The notes: a model not told the origin generated them from the sequence alone. A stretch of 64,000 nucleotides of DNA from Tessaracoccus flavus (GCF_001997295.1 NZ_CP019605.1:3100001-3164000); one strand, 5' to 3'. Positions 50,789 to 61,844 are shown, counted from the first letter of the stretch. Numbers and translations are program-made.

Positions 50789-51510
50789 ACCGACTGGCGA
50801 CGGTGGCCGGAGTCACCGCCGCCACCTCCGCTACCGCGTTGGCGTCGTGGTTCGTCGGCCACCGCGCGGTGGCCAGGCACGTCGAGCCCTACCGGGCCCA
50901 CTGGGCTGGGTTGTCCGACGGCGGTGATGGTGTACTGCGCTACGTCGCGCTGGGCGACTCCGCAGCCCAGGGTGTGGGGGCCTCGTCGGTGGAGCGCGGA
51001 TACGTGGCGCTGCTGGCCGAGCGGCTGGCGGCCGAGAGCGGGCGCCGGGTGTCCGTGACGAACCTGTCGGTTTCGGGGGCGACGAGCGACGACGTGGTGA
51101 ACGACCAGCTCCCACGCCTGGCCCACCTGCCCTTCACCCCCGACATCGTGACCCTCGATATCGGCGGCAACGACGTCGTCTTCCCGGGTCACAACCCGAA
51201 GACCTATGCGGCCAGCATCGCCGTCATCCTCGAGGCGCTCCCGAGCGGATCGTTCGTCGCGGACGTGCCGTGGTTCTCCCTGCCGTTCTGGGGTCGGCAG
51301 TCGCGATTGATGTCAGAGGCCGCTGCGAGGGAGGCGGAACGTCACGGGCATCACCTGGTCGAACTCCACCGGATCACGAGGGAGGTGGGGCTGCGATACC
51401 ACCTCTACACCGCGTCCGACCTCTTCCACCCCAACGACGTCGCCTACGAAGGCTGGGCGGACGCGTTCTGGCAACAGATGGTGGTGAGCGGCCGGGTTCC
51501 TGTCACCTGA
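50785..51510 (+). CDS. SGNH/GDSL-family hydrolase
   Basis: The product has 241 residues with an N-terminal hydrophobic segment (VTAATSATALASWFVGH), a signal peptide or anchor. Catalytic blocks are GDSAAQGVG (nucleophile Ser, block I), VTLDIGGNDVVF (block III Gly/Asn-Asp) and SDLFHPNDVAYEGWA (Asp-His pair, block V). It is an esterase or lipase acting at the cell surface, substrate unknown. Coupled to the rhodanese gene. Confidence 0.85.
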   Translation: MNRLATVAGVTAATSATALASWFVGHRAVARHVEPYRAHWAGLSDGGDGVLRYVALGDSAAQGVGASSVERGYVALLAERLAAESGRRVSVTNLSVSGATSDDVVNDQLPRLAHLPFTPDIVTLDIGGNDVVFPGHNPKTYAASIAVILEALPSGSFVADVPWFSLPFWGRQSRLMSEAAAREAERHGHHLVELHRITREVGLRYHLYTASDLFHPNDVAYEGWADAFWQQMVVSGRVPVT

Positions 51511-51610
51511 GCCTGTGTCCCCTGTGGAGCTGGGACTCGGTGGCGCCGTTTGGGTAACCGTCGGGCCGACCGGTAGGGTTGGCCCTTGGCCGCCTTGCGA
51601 GGCGGTCTTG

Positions 51611-51660
51611 CCCTCCTGCCACGGGAACGACCCGTGGCCGTTAGTCCGAAGGAGGTGGGG
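51611..51660 (+). promoter_or_regulatory. Candidate S6:S18-binding leader of the rpsF operon
   Basis: CCACGGG/CCCGTGG (51619-51625 with 51631-51637) forms a hairpin enclosed by CCTCC (51612-51616) pairing with GGAGG (51651-51655), with an unpaired CCG box at 51638-51640 followed by TTAGTCCGAA. The layout matches the known autoregulatory mRNA site for the S6:S18 dimer and would cover the Shine-Dalgarno sequence. Confidence 0.65.
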
Positions 51661-51667
51661 CTGAAGC

Positions 51668-51976
51668 ATGCGTAAGTACGAAATCATGGTGCTCATCGAC
51701 TCTGATGTCGACGAGCGTCAGGTGCCCGCACTGGTTGAGAAGCACCTTGAGGTGATCACCAAGGACGGCGGCACCGTCGACAACACCGACATCTGGGGTC
51801 GTCGTCGTCTCGCCTATGACATCAACAAGAAGTCTGAGGCGATCTACGCCGTGCTGCAGGTGACCGCGGAGCCCGCGTCCGTGAAGGAGATGGACCGACT
51901 GATGTCCATCGACGAGCGGGTCGTGCGCACCAAGGTTCTGCGGCTCGAAGAACCGAAAGATAACAAGGAAGACTGA
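51668..51976 (+). CDS. rpsF: Ribosomal protein bS6
   Basis: The product has 102 residues. MRKYEIMVLIDSDVDERQVP and DIWGRRRLAYDINKKSEAIY are conserved bS6 segments. It is a small-subunit protein that binds 16S rRNA with bS18. First gene of rpsF-ssb-rpsR-rplI. The acidic C-terminal tail is typical. Confidence 0.97.
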   Translation: MRKYEIMVLIDSDVDERQVPALVEKHLEVITKDGGTVDNTDIWGRRRLAYDINKKSEAIYAVLQVTAEPASVKEMDRLMSIDERVVRTKVLRLEEPKDNKED

Positions 51977-51992
51977 GTTATCCACAGCGCCC

Positions 51993-52055
51993 GGTCTGGG
52001 TGGGAAACTGTCGGTCCTCACTCCAATAGTGGGAACTGACAACGCAGCCCAGACC
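51993..52055 (+). other. Structured intergenic element between rpsF and ssb
   Basis: GGTCTGGG (51993-52000) pairs with CCCAGACC (52048-52055). Inside, a 13-position stem forms between GTCGGTCCTCACT and AGTGGGAACTGAC with two wobbles and one mismatch around CCAAT. It lies in the 145-nt gap and could be an attenuator, processing site or repeat. Confidence 0.5.
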
Positions 52056-52121
52056 TCTAGGTGAGAATCGATCCAAGCTCGAACGCTCACCACCCAAGTC
52101 CGCATCGGAAGGCAGAAACAC

Positions 52122-52655
52122 ATGGCAGGCGAAACCCCCATCACGCTCATCGGCAACCTCACCGCCGATCCCGAGCTTCGCTTCACTCCCAATGGAGCGG
52201 CGGTCGCGAACTTCACTGTCGCGTCCACGCCCCGCACGTTCGATCGTCAGACGAACGAGTGGAAGGACGGCGATGCCATGTTCCTCAACTGCTCGGTTTG
52301 GCGTCAGTACGCCGAGAACGTTGCCGAGTCCCTGCAGAAGGGCACCCGCGTCATCGTCTCCGGCCGTCTGAAGTCGCGCAGCTACGAGACCCGCGAGGGC
52401 GAGAAGCGCACCGTGTTCGAGGTTGATGTCGACGAAGTCGGTCCCGCCCTGCGCTACGCAACGGCCAAGGTCACCCGCACCCAAGGGGGCGGTGGCGGCG
52501 GCGGTGGCAGCTGGCAGGGCAATCAGGGCGGAGGCCAGCCCGGCGGCGGCCAGGGCGGTCAGTCCGATCCGTGGGGCGGCACCGGTACCTCCGGTGGCAA
52601 CCGCGGCGGCAACGACCCCTGGGCTCAGTCCCAGCCGGAAGAACCCCCGTTCTGA
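52122..52655 (+). CDS. ssb: Single-stranded DNA-binding protein
   Basis: The product has 177 residues. An OB fold (residues 1-115; [20 protein letters not shown]) is followed by a Gly/Gln-rich linker and the acidic tip EEPPF, which recruits replication and repair partners. Placement between rpsF and rpsR is conserved in bacteria. Confidence 0.97.
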   Translation: MAGETPITLIGNLTADPELRFTPNGAAVANFTVASTPRTFDRQTNEWKDGDAMFLNCSVWRQYAENVAESLQKGTRVIVSGRLKSRSYETREGEKRTVFEVDVDEVGPALRYATAKVTRTQGGGGGGGGSWQGNQGGGQPGGGQGGQSDPWGGTGTSGGNRGGNDPWAQSQPEEPPF

Positions 52656-52753
52656 TCCACCCGCTCAGCCCCCACCGGGGCTAGCTGGCACATTCCGTCG
52701 AAAGACGGGCTTCCCCGGGGCACGTCGTCCCGAGAAACAAGGAGAGCACCACA

Positions 52754-52993
52754 ATGGCCGGTCCACAGCGCAAGCCTGTGAACAAGAAGAAGATCCTGCC
52801 GGTGAAGAAGACTCGCGTCTCGAACATCGACTACAAGGACATCAACACGCTCAAGAAGTTCATCTCTGAGCGTGGCAAGATCCGCGCCCGCCGCGTCACT
52901 GGACTCTCTGTCCAGGACCAGCGCAAGATCGCCCTCGCAGTGAAGAACGCCCGCGAGGTCGCCCTGCTGCCGTACGCGTCGACCGCACGCTGA
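52754..52993 (+). CDS. rpsR: Ribosomal protein bS18, zinc-cysteine-free form
   Basis: The product has 79 residues. [20 protein letters not shown] and [15 protein letters not shown] identify bS18. The N-terminal segment where actinobacterial copies often have a CxxC pair reads [14 protein letters not shown], with no Cys, and the protein has none at all. Such C-minus forms do not bind zinc and are often zinc-limitation paralogs, yet this one is in the main ribosomal operon. Confidence 0.95.
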   Translation: MAGPQRKPVNKKKILPVKKTRVSNIDYKDINTLKKFISERGKIRARRVTGLSVQDQRKIALAVKNAREVALLPYASTAR

Positions 52994-53010
52994 TCAGGAG
53001 GAAGTGAACC

Positions 53011-53457
53011 ATGAAGCTCATTCTGACCAGCACCGTTGACAAGCTCGGCATCGCCGGCGACGTCGTCGAGGTGAAGGACGGCTACGGCCGCAACTTCCTT
53101 CTGCCCCAGGGCAAGGCGATCCGCTGGACCCGCGGCACCGAGAAGCAGATCGAGGGCATCAAGCGCGCTCGTGACGCACGCGAGGTCCGTGGCGTGGAGC
53201 ACGCCCAGGAGCTGCGCACGCAGCTCGAGGGCCTGACCGTCAAGATCCCCGCACGGGTGTCCGAGCAGGGTCACCTGTTCGGCTCCGTCACCACCTCCGA
53301 CCTGGCCGTCGCGGTCAAGAAGGCCGGTGGTCCCACGATCGACAAGCGCACCGTTTCGTTCGCGAAGCCGGTGAAGACGCTTGGCGCCCACACTGCGGCC
53401 GTCAAGCTGCACCAGGCCGTCACCGCGCACGTCCCCTTCGAGGTCGTCGCCCAGTGA
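53011..53457 (+). CDS. rplI: Ribosomal protein bL9
   Basis: The product has 148 residues. MKLILTSTVDKLGIAGDVVE and VKDGYGRNFLLPQGKAI are the bL9 N-terminal signature, followed by the long connecting helix and C-terminal domain. Last gene of the operon, 17 nt after rpsR and followed by a strong terminator. Confidence 0.97.
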   Translation: MKLILTSTVDKLGIAGDVVEVKDGYGRNFLLPQGKAIRWTRGTEKQIEGIKRARDAREVRGVEHAQELRTQLEGLTVKIPARVSEQGHLFGSVTTSDLAVAVKKAGGPTIDKRTVSFAKPVKTLGAHTAAVKLHQAVTAHVPFEVVAQ

Positions 53458-53472
53458 TCTGAGGCAACCGCG

Positions 53473-53500
53473 AAAGACCCCGGCTCCGGCCGGGGTCTTT
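53473..53500 (+). terminator. rplI terminator
   Basis: A perfect 12-bp stem (AAAGACCCCGGC and its complement) around TCCG ends in TTT, 15 nt after the rplI stop. Confidence 0.93.
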
Positions 53501-53515
53501 CCATATCCGGAAAAG

Positions 53516-53857
53516 GTCCCTGAGCTTGTTGAAGGGTTACGGCCCTGTTCCCTGAGCTTGTCGAAGGGTTACGGCCCTGTTCCCTGAGCTTGTCGAAGGG
53601 TTACGGCCCCGTTCCCTGCCGCCGCCCCTGACCACGGGGGCGGGGTTCGACCACCGGCCGTTACCCTTCGACGGACGGGCTGCTCGCAGAGCGAGCTGGC
53701 CCTGCTCAGGGACCAATCGCGACGCACGGGCTGTTCCCTGAGCTTGTCGAAGGGTTACGGCCCAGATCCCTGCCGCCGCCCCTGACCAAGGGGGCGACGG
53801 CCAAAGCTGAGGCCGTCACCCTTCGACAAGCTCAGGGAACAGGGCGCGACAAGCTCA
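53516..53857. repeat. Family A repeat cluster overlapping the add stop codon
   Basis: Left arms at 53516-53610 are repeated three times with TTACGGCC(C) and CTGTTCCCTGAGCTTGTCGA spacing. Two cores of the GCCGCCCCTGACCACGGGGG type and right arms follow. The final right unit CGACAAGCTCAG runs through 53855-53857, the complement of the adenosine deaminase stop. Confidence 0.9.
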
Positions 53858-54904
53858 GAAATCGAGCTCCTCGGCGAGCCAGGCGTCGACGTCGGCGAGC
53901 CACGCCCGCTTGTCGTCGTCGGACGCGAAGCTGGCCCTGATTGAATCGCGCGCGAGCCTCGCGAGGCCAGCGTCGTCCAGCCTGTGCACGGAGCGGGCGA
54001 GCTCGTACTGATCGGTGAGGCGCGATTGGAACAACAGCGGGTCGTCGGCCCCGAGGGCGACGCTGGCGCCGGCGTCGAGCAGCGTTGTCAGGGGCACGTC
54101 GTCGACATCCCTGAACACTCCCAGGTGCACGTTGGAGGCAGGACACACCTCGAAGGTGATTCCGCGATCGATAATCCGTGACAGGAGGTCAGGATCCTCG
54201 ACGGCGCGCACGCCGTGCCCGATGCGCGACGGTTCGAGGTGCTCCACTACCTGGGCCAGATGCCTGGCGCCGCGAAGTTCGCCGCCGTGGGGCACACCCG
54301 GCAGGCCGGCGCGCCGGGCGATGCGGAACGCGCCGGACCACTCCTCGGTGCGCCCCTCACGTTCGTTGTTGTTGAGCCCGAAGGCGCATACCTCTCCTGG
54401 GCCGGTGCCCGCGCGGCGGGCCGCGAGCCGAGCGAGGGTGCGGGCATCCAGAGGGTGGCGGATCCTGGACGCCGCGACGACGATGCCCACCTGCACGCCG
54501 GTGGCGGCCGAGGCGATCGCAGCCTCGTCGCAGACGATGTCGAGCGCTTCCTGGAGGCCCCCGACCGAGCTGGCGTACGACGTCGGGTCCATCTGCAACT
54601 CCAGCCGGCGGGAACCCTCGGCCGCGTCCTCCTCGGCAGCGCGTCGCACGACGGTGCGCAGCGCGTGCTCCCCGCGGACCGCGGCGCGGGCGACGTCGTA
54701 GAGGTGCTGGAATCGGTTCCAGCCGCGCTTGTTGTAGGGCACGTCGAGCGCGACGCCGTCGACGAGCTTCGTGGGCAGTTCCATGTCGCGGCGCTCAGCG
54801 AGGTCGACGAGCGTGGGGATGCTCATCGAGCCGGTGAAGTGCAGGTGCAGATGAGCCTTGGGAAGCGAGGCTAGATCCCGCCGCCGTTCTCCTTCGCCTG
54901 CCAT
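53855..54904 (-). CDS. add: Adenosine deaminase-family protein
   Basis: The product has 349 residues, a metal-dependent TIM-barrel hydrolase. PKAHLHLHFTGS gives the metal His pair (His20, His22); VPHGGE holds the catalytic Glu; PSRIGHGVRAVED and ALGADDPLLF supply His and Asp ligands. The VCAFGLNNNEREG segment resembles actinobacterial members. It converts adenosine to inosine in purine salvage; another deaminated nucleoside substrate is possible. Its stop codon lies within a family A repeat. Confidence 0.88.
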   Translation of the reverse strand: MAGEGERRRDLASLPKAHLHLHFTGSMSIPTLVDLAERRDMELPTKLVDGVALDVPYNKRGWNRFQHLYDVARAAVRGEHALRTVVRRAAEEDAAEGSRRLELQMDPTSYASSVGGLQEALDIVCDEAAIASAATGVQVGIVVAASRIRHPLDARTLARLAARRAGTGPGEVCAFGLNNNEREGRTEEWSGAFRIARRAGLPGVPHGGELRGARHLAQVVEHLEPSRIGHGVRAVEDPDLLSRIIDRGITFEVCPASNVHLGVFRDVDDVPLTTLLDAGASVALGADDPLLFQSRLTDQYELARSVHRLDDAGLARLARDSIRASFASDDDKRAWLADVDAWLAEELDF

Positions 54905-54975
54905 GGCCCGATGCTAGCGCCGCGTCTCTACCCGTGCGGCGAAGCGCTGACCCGGGTGAGCGGGTACGTTCAGGA

Positions 54976-55064
54976 GCCCTTCGATACACGGCCGCTCGTT
55001 CCTCGCGGCCGTTACTCAGGGCGACGGGTTGGGTCGCGCGTTCTTCGAGGCCGCTACGCAGGGA
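54976..55064. repeat. Family B repeat, half copy
   Basis: CCCTTCGATACACGGCCGCT, CGTTCCTCGCGGCCG and TTACTCAGGGCGACGGGTTG are followed by a degenerate second TTCTTCGAGGCCGCTACGCA. It lies between divergent add and the esterase gene. Confidence 0.78.
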
Positions 55065-55092
55065 GACGTGGGTCACGGCGTAGGCTTGCGGG

Positions 55093-55950
55093 ATGCGTAC
55101 GTTCACCGTGGAGATGAACCCCGACCGCGAGGTCACCCTCGAGGCGATCCTGTTCGACCGAGCCCTCGAATACGACGGGATGCCGGTGGTGGAGGACCCT
55201 CGGCCGGCGATCATCATCTGCCCCGGCGGGGGCTACGAGATGCTGTCGCAGCGCGAGGACAACCCCGCCGCCGTTGCTTTCCTCCGGCACGGATTCAACA
55301 CCTTCATCCTGCGGTACTCGATCCGCGAGCACGCCAGCTACCCCAACCCGCTCGTCGACGCCGCGCGCGCGGTGCGCTGGGTCAGGGCCCACGCCGAGGA
55401 CCTCGGTGTCGACCCCGCGTCCATCGCAGTCATGGGGTTCTCGGCGGGAGGACACGTCACGGCGATGCTCGGCACCCAGTGGCAGAACGCCGAACTCCAG
55501 GCGGCCGAGAGAGCCGAGTACGAAGCACTCGCAGGCCGTGGGGTGGACGCCAACGCCGGCCTCATGGAACACAGTTCCAGACCGGACGCGATCATCCCCT
55601 CCTACGCGGTCTTCAACTTCGACTGGATCCCGGAGGAGTCCCGGCTGCTCCACCGCGCCCCGACCGTCGACTGCATCGCCGGGGTCAGCGACTCGACACC
55701 CCCAGCCTTCGTCTGGACCACCGGGGAGGACGAGATCGTTCCCCCGAGCCAGTCGCTGCGCTTCGTCGCCGCGATGGCAGAGGCGGGGGTGCCGTTCGAG
55801 TACCACCACTTCGCCCATGGAGTACACGGGCTGGGCGTTGCCGATCCGCTCTCCAACGCCGACCGAGCGACGCTGCCTGAGAACGCGCACGCCTGGGTGG
55901 ATCTGGCCGCGCGCTGGCTGCGCGCCACCTTCGAGGGGAACTCGTCGTGA
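55093..55950 (+). CDS. Alpha/beta hydrolase (BD-FAE/acetyl esterase-like)
   Basis: The product has 285 residues. The oxyanion segment IIICPGGGYEMLSQRE, nucleophile elbow VMGFSAGGHVTAML (Ser) and late Asp (TGEDEIVPP) and His (HFAHGVHGLG) fit carbohydrate-ester or small-ester hydrolases. There is no signal peptide, so a cytosolic role is likely. It overlaps the small zinc-ribbon gene by 4 bp. Confidence 0.85.
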   Translation: MRTFTVEMNPDREVTLEAILFDRALEYDGMPVVEDPRPAIIICPGGGYEMLSQREDNPAAVAFLRHGFNTFILRYSIREHASYPNPLVDAARAVRWVRAHAEDLGVDPASIAVMGFSAGGHVTAMLGTQWQNAELQAAERAEYEALAGRGVDANAGLMEHSSRPDAIIPSYAVFNFDWIPEESRLLHRAPTVDCIAGVSDSTPPAFVWTTGEDEIVPPSQSLRFVAAMAEAGVPFEYHHFAHGVHGLGVADPLSNADRATLPENAHAWVDLAARWLRATFEGNSS

Positions 55951-56120
55951 GTGCCCGCTTCCTGGTCACCTGGCCCTGCCAGGACGCGTGCGGCACCGTC
56001 GAAACCGATGAGCGGGTGGAGGGCGCCCCGGTCTACGCCTGCCCCGGGTGCGACAGCCGCTGGATCGAGCTCAACGAGCGCACGGAGCCGTCGGGGCACG
56101 CGGATACTCTGGAGGGATGA
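55947..56120 (+). CDS. Small zinc-ribbon-like protein
   Basis: A 57-residue frame from GTG 55947 overlaps the esterase stop (GTGA) and its own stop overlaps the next ATG (ATGA). It contains WPCQDACGTVETDE and VYACPGCDSRWIEL, that is C-x3-C and C-x2-C, a plausible treble-clef or zinc-ribbon site. Overlaps at both ends are the main evidence for translation. No family is recognised. Confidence 0.7.
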   Translation: MSARFLVTWPCQDACGTVETDERVEGAPVYACPGCDSRWIELNERTEPSGHADTLEG

Positions 56121-57031
56121 ACCCTGTTGAGAAGCTGCGCCGGCTGATCGGCCGGACGCTGAGATCAAGGGTGGCGGGGGCCGACGCCGACGCCAAGGCG
56201 CTGACCATCTGGCACGCCCCCGGCCCCCGCTGGCACTCCAGCGACGACATCATCTGGCACCTCAACGGCGACGCGGCGATGTACCCGGGCGGCATCCGCG
56301 CGCTGCTCCTGCAGGCGCTCCATCCCGCAGCGATGGCCGGCGTGGCAGGCCACTCCGGCTACCGGTCCGACCCGTGGGGCAGGCTGCAACGCACCAGCGA
56401 GTTCCTCGCCATGACCACGTACGGACCCATTCCATCGGCGGAGGCCATCATCGCGCGGATCAGGTCGGTCCACGAGCGGGTCCGCGGCAAGACCGACGAC
56501 GGCACCCCCTATCGCGCCTCCGATCCGCACCTGCTGGCCTGGGTGCACATCGCGGAGACCCAGAGCTTCCTCGCCGCGTTCCAGCACTTCGGCGACCGCC
56601 CGCTCACCCAGCGTGAGGCCGACGACTACGTGGCCCAGGCCGCCCCCGTCGGCGAGATGCTGGGTGCCGTCGATCTCCCACGCACCGAGGCCGACTTGCT
56701 GGCCGCCCTCGAGGCGTACCGGCCCGAGCTGCGGGCCTCCGCCGACGCCCGCGACACCGTCCGCTTCCTGCTGCACGAGCCGCCCGTGCCGTGGCCCGCC
56801 CGGCCCGGCTACTGGATGCTCGCCGCAGGTGCCATCTCGACGATGCCGGTCTGGGCACGCGAGGAACTGGGCCTCCCGACCAGCCGATGGTTCGACCGCC
56901 TGCTGGGTCTGCCGTTGGGGAAGGCCTCGACGGCCATCGTCCGGTGGGCGTTGGGTCCCGAGAGCCGCAAGGGTCTCGCGTCCGGTCAACGGAGGGTGCC
57001 GCAGCCGGCGCAGGACGCCGCAGGTTCCTGA
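56117..57031 (+). CDS. DUF2236 / MpaB-family oxygenase-like protein
   Basis: The product has 304 residues from ATG 56117. [20 protein letters not shown] and [20 protein letters not shown] carry the conserved His residues of the DUF2236 family that includes latex-clearing (rubber) oxygenase and MpaB, which use haem. The start 56048 is rejected because it overlaps the zinc-ribbon gene in another frame. The function in this organism is unknown. Confidence 0.83.
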   Translation: MNPVEKLRRLIGRTLRSRVAGADADAKALTIWHAPGPRWHSSDDIIWHLNGDAAMYPGGIRALLLQALHPAAMAGVAGHSGYRSDPWGRLQRTSEFLAMTTYGPIPSAEAIIARIRSVHERVRGKTDDGTPYRASDPHLLAWVHIAETQSFLAAFQHFGDRPLTQREADDYVAQAAPVGEMLGAVDLPRTEADLLAALEAYRPELRASADARDTVRFLLHEPPVPWPARPGYWMLAAGAISTMPVWAREELGLPTSRWFDRLLGLPLGKASTAIVRWALGPESRKGLASGQRRVPQPAQDAAGS

Positions 57032-57075
57032 CCGCACCACCCGCGCGGCTCAGCACGGACGGCTACGGTGAGCCT

Positions 57076-58295
57076 GTGGCTGTGTTGAACGTGACGAGCG
57101 AGGTTGGCCCCCTGCGCCGGGTCATCGTCCACCGCCCCGGGATCGAACTCGCGCGGCTGACCCCGACGAACGCCGCCGAGCTGCTCTTCGACGACATCCT
57201 GTGGCTGGAGCGCGCCGAGCAGGAGCACGACGTGTTCGCCGAGGCGCTGGCGTCGTCGGGTGCGGAGGTGCTGCACTTCGACGACCTGTTGCGCCGGACG
57301 CTGGCGGTGCCTGAGGCGCTGGCCTGGGTGCTCGACGAGACGATCGACGAGCGCACGTTCGGGCCCACCTGGCGCAGGCGCTGCGCGAGCACCTCGACTA
57401 CGCCACCCCTGACGTCCTCTACCGCGTCCTGGTGGGCGGACTGACCAAGGGCGAGGCGCTGGAGCGGATGCCGGTCCCGGACTCGGCGGTCTTCCAGATG
57501 GCGCACCGCAACGACTTCCTCGTCACTCCGTTGACCAACCATCTCTTCACCCGCGACGCCACGTGCTGGATCGGGGGAGGCGTCTCGGTCAACTCGATGC
57601 GCCACCTCGCCCGGCGCAGGGAGGCCGTGCACTACCGGGCGATCCTGCGGTGGCATCCCATGTTCGCCAGCGCCGACTTCGAGGTCTGGTCCGACGACCT
57701 CGAAACGGGCGCGGCGACCCTCGAGGGCGGCGACGTGCTGGTGCCGACGGCGGACGCCCTGCTCGTCGGCATCTCGCAGCGCACGTCTCCCCAGGCCATC
57801 GAACGGCTGGCCATGCGCCTCTTCGACGCCGGGCAGATCGAGCGCATCGTCGCCGTCAGGCTCCCCGACCGGCGCGCGTTCATGCACCTCGACACGGTGC
57901 TGACGATGGTCGATGAGGAGACGTTCCTTGTCTACGGCGACCTGCCCGAGCCGGAGTGCTACCTCATCGAGCCCGGCGACGCCCGGCGCCCGCTGCGCAC
58001 GACCCTGCTCGCGGGCCCGCTGGCGACGAGCCTGGCGCTCGCCGTCGGCCACGAGGTCCGAGTGCTGTCGACGGCGCAGGACGCGTTCGCGCGCGAGCGG
58101 GACCAGTGGGACGACGGCTGCAACGTGCTGGCGGTGGCGCCGGGCGTCGTCGTCGGCTACGAGCGCAACCAGGCGTCGATCGCCGACCTCAAGGCTGGCG
58201 GTATCGAGGTGATCGAGGTGCCGGGCTCGGAACTTGGGCGCGGACGCGGTGGGCCGCGGTGCATGTCGTGCCCGATCGAGCGCGCCCCGCTCTGA
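57076..58295 (+). pseudogene. arcA: Arginine deiminase with a single-base frameshift
   Basis: Two frames give one arginine deiminase of about 406 residues if one base is added near 57368. The first (GTG 57076) gives [20 protein letters not shown] to [12 protein letters not shown]. The second continues [47 protein letters not shown] and the catalytic RCMSCPIERAPL. The enzyme hydrolyses arginine to citrulline and ammonia. The frameshift is at CCCACCTGG (57364-57372), where a lost C is likeliest. No slippery heptamer was found, so a true disruption or a sequencing error is likelier than programmed shifting. Confidence 0.85.
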
Positions 58296-58329
58296 CCGTG
58301 TCGAGGTGAGCGGGGCTTCCGCCCCGATC

Positions 58330-60690
<2,361 letters not shown>

Positions 60691-60736
60691 CGATTCACCT
60701 TGCCACGCTGGCATGCGGATGGCTACCCCCTGCGTG

Positions 60737-61080
60737 TGCTCCCTGAGCTTGTTGTTTCGTGCTGCCTGAGCTTGTCGTTCGTGCTCCCTGAGCTTGTCGA
60801 AGGGTTACGGCCGTGTCTGTGGCTGCGGCCCTTGTGGCCGGGGGCGGTGGTGGACGACGAGGTCGTGACCCTTCGACGGACGTTCCTCGCGCAGGCGCTC
60901 GTCACTGCTCAGGGACCACCCTTCGACGGACGGGCTGCTCGCTGCGCTCGCCGGCCCTGCTCAGGGATCAACCAAGGTCCCTGAGCTTGTCGAAGGGTTA
61001 CGGCCGTCTCTGTGGCCGCCCCCCTCATGGTCCGGGGCGGCGGTAGGTGGCTGGGGCGCTCGCCGGCCCTGCTCAGGGAG
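60737..61080. repeat. Family A repeat cluster
   Basis: Left end units (CCCTGAGCTTGTTGTTTCGT, then CTGCCTGAGCTTGTCGTTCG) precede a core copy (60785-60915) with the GTGGCTGCGGCCCTTGTGGC centre, further right arms, and a second left arm and core at 60976-61045. Fills the 60691-61097 gap; no gene is seen. Confidence 0.9.
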
Positions 61081-61097
61081 CGATTCCTCGCGCCGGG

Positions 61098-61760
61098 TCA
61101 GCCGGCGGACGCGTCGTCGTCGGGGGCGTCGGGGGCGAGGATCTGGAGAGCGCCGGTGGGGCAGTTGAACACCGTCGTGCGCAGGCGCTCCGCGTCCGCC
61201 GGCGACTCAGCCGCCTCAGGGTTGATCCAGGGGCGCTTGGAGGTGTCGAAGACCTCCGGCATGTTTCGCACGCACTGCCCGTTGTGGTTGCACAGTGCCG
61301 AGTCGAACGTGACATCGACCAGCTGGCCCCGGTAGCGCTTGCGGCCGTGGGTGGGGGTATCGCGGTCGGACGCGGGCCGAGCGACGGCGACCGCCCCGAT
61401 CGCCGTGCCTCGGTCGTCGTGCAGCATCGCGAAGGTCATGTCGATGTAGACCGTGCCACCGTCGGCGCGCAGTGACTTGGTCCGCCGCGCCGCGCCGTCG
61501 GAGGCTAGGGCGCCGCGCTCCATGGCGGAGGTGAAACCCCGATGGTGCCCGTCACGGAGCCGGGGCGGGATCATGAAGTCGACGTCGCGGCCGACCGCGT
61601 ACTCCTTGGTGAACCCGAACAGGTCGACGCACGCCCGGTTCCATGCACGCACCAGGCCTTCGCCGTCGATCACGATGATGGCGTCGGTGGCGCTGTCGAG
61701 CGCCCAGCCCGCCACCTCACCCGACAGCACACCGTCTGCTCCGTCCCAGGTCACCACCAT
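61098..61760 (-). CDS. PAS-domain protein fused to a YjdI-like [4Fe-4S] mono-cluster ferredoxin
   Basis: The product has 220 residues from ATG 61760 (GAGGAGGAC upstream). Residues of about 15-125 are a PAS fold (SATDAIIVIDGEGLVRAWNR; RDVDFMIPPRLRDGHHRGFT; SLRADGGTVYIDMTFAML). Residues of about 150-210 are a Fer4_19 domain with LCNHNGQCVRNMPEVFDTSK and a later NCPTGALQI, giving Cys, Cys and a third Cys. No kinase, cyclase or DNA-binding domain is present. It is divergent from a GNAT gene, matching the YjdI-YjdJ pairing. A small redox or ligand sensor is inferred. Confidence 0.8.
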   Translation of the reverse strand: MVVTWDGADGVLSGEVAGWALDSATDAIIVIDGEGLVRAWNRACVDLFGFTKEYAVGRDVDFMIPPRLRDGHHRGFTSAMERGALASDGAARRTKSLRADGGTVYIDMTFAMLHDDRGTAIGAVAVARPASDRDTPTHGRKRYRGQLVDVTFDSALCNHNGQCVRNMPEVFDTSKRPWINPEAAESPADAERLRTTVFNCPTGALQILAPDAPDDDASAG

Positions 61761-61844
61761 GTCCTCCTCACCTTTCCGGTCACTATTCCGGAGCAACCTC
61801 CCGCTGTCCATACCTGGACGGGAAAGCCCTTGTAGCGTGGGGAC

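Noticed and set aside
57361-57372. Programmed -1 frameshift in arcA
   Set aside because: No X XXY YYZ heptamer is in the correct phase and no downstream pseudoknot was seen; arcA genes are not known to use frameshifting.
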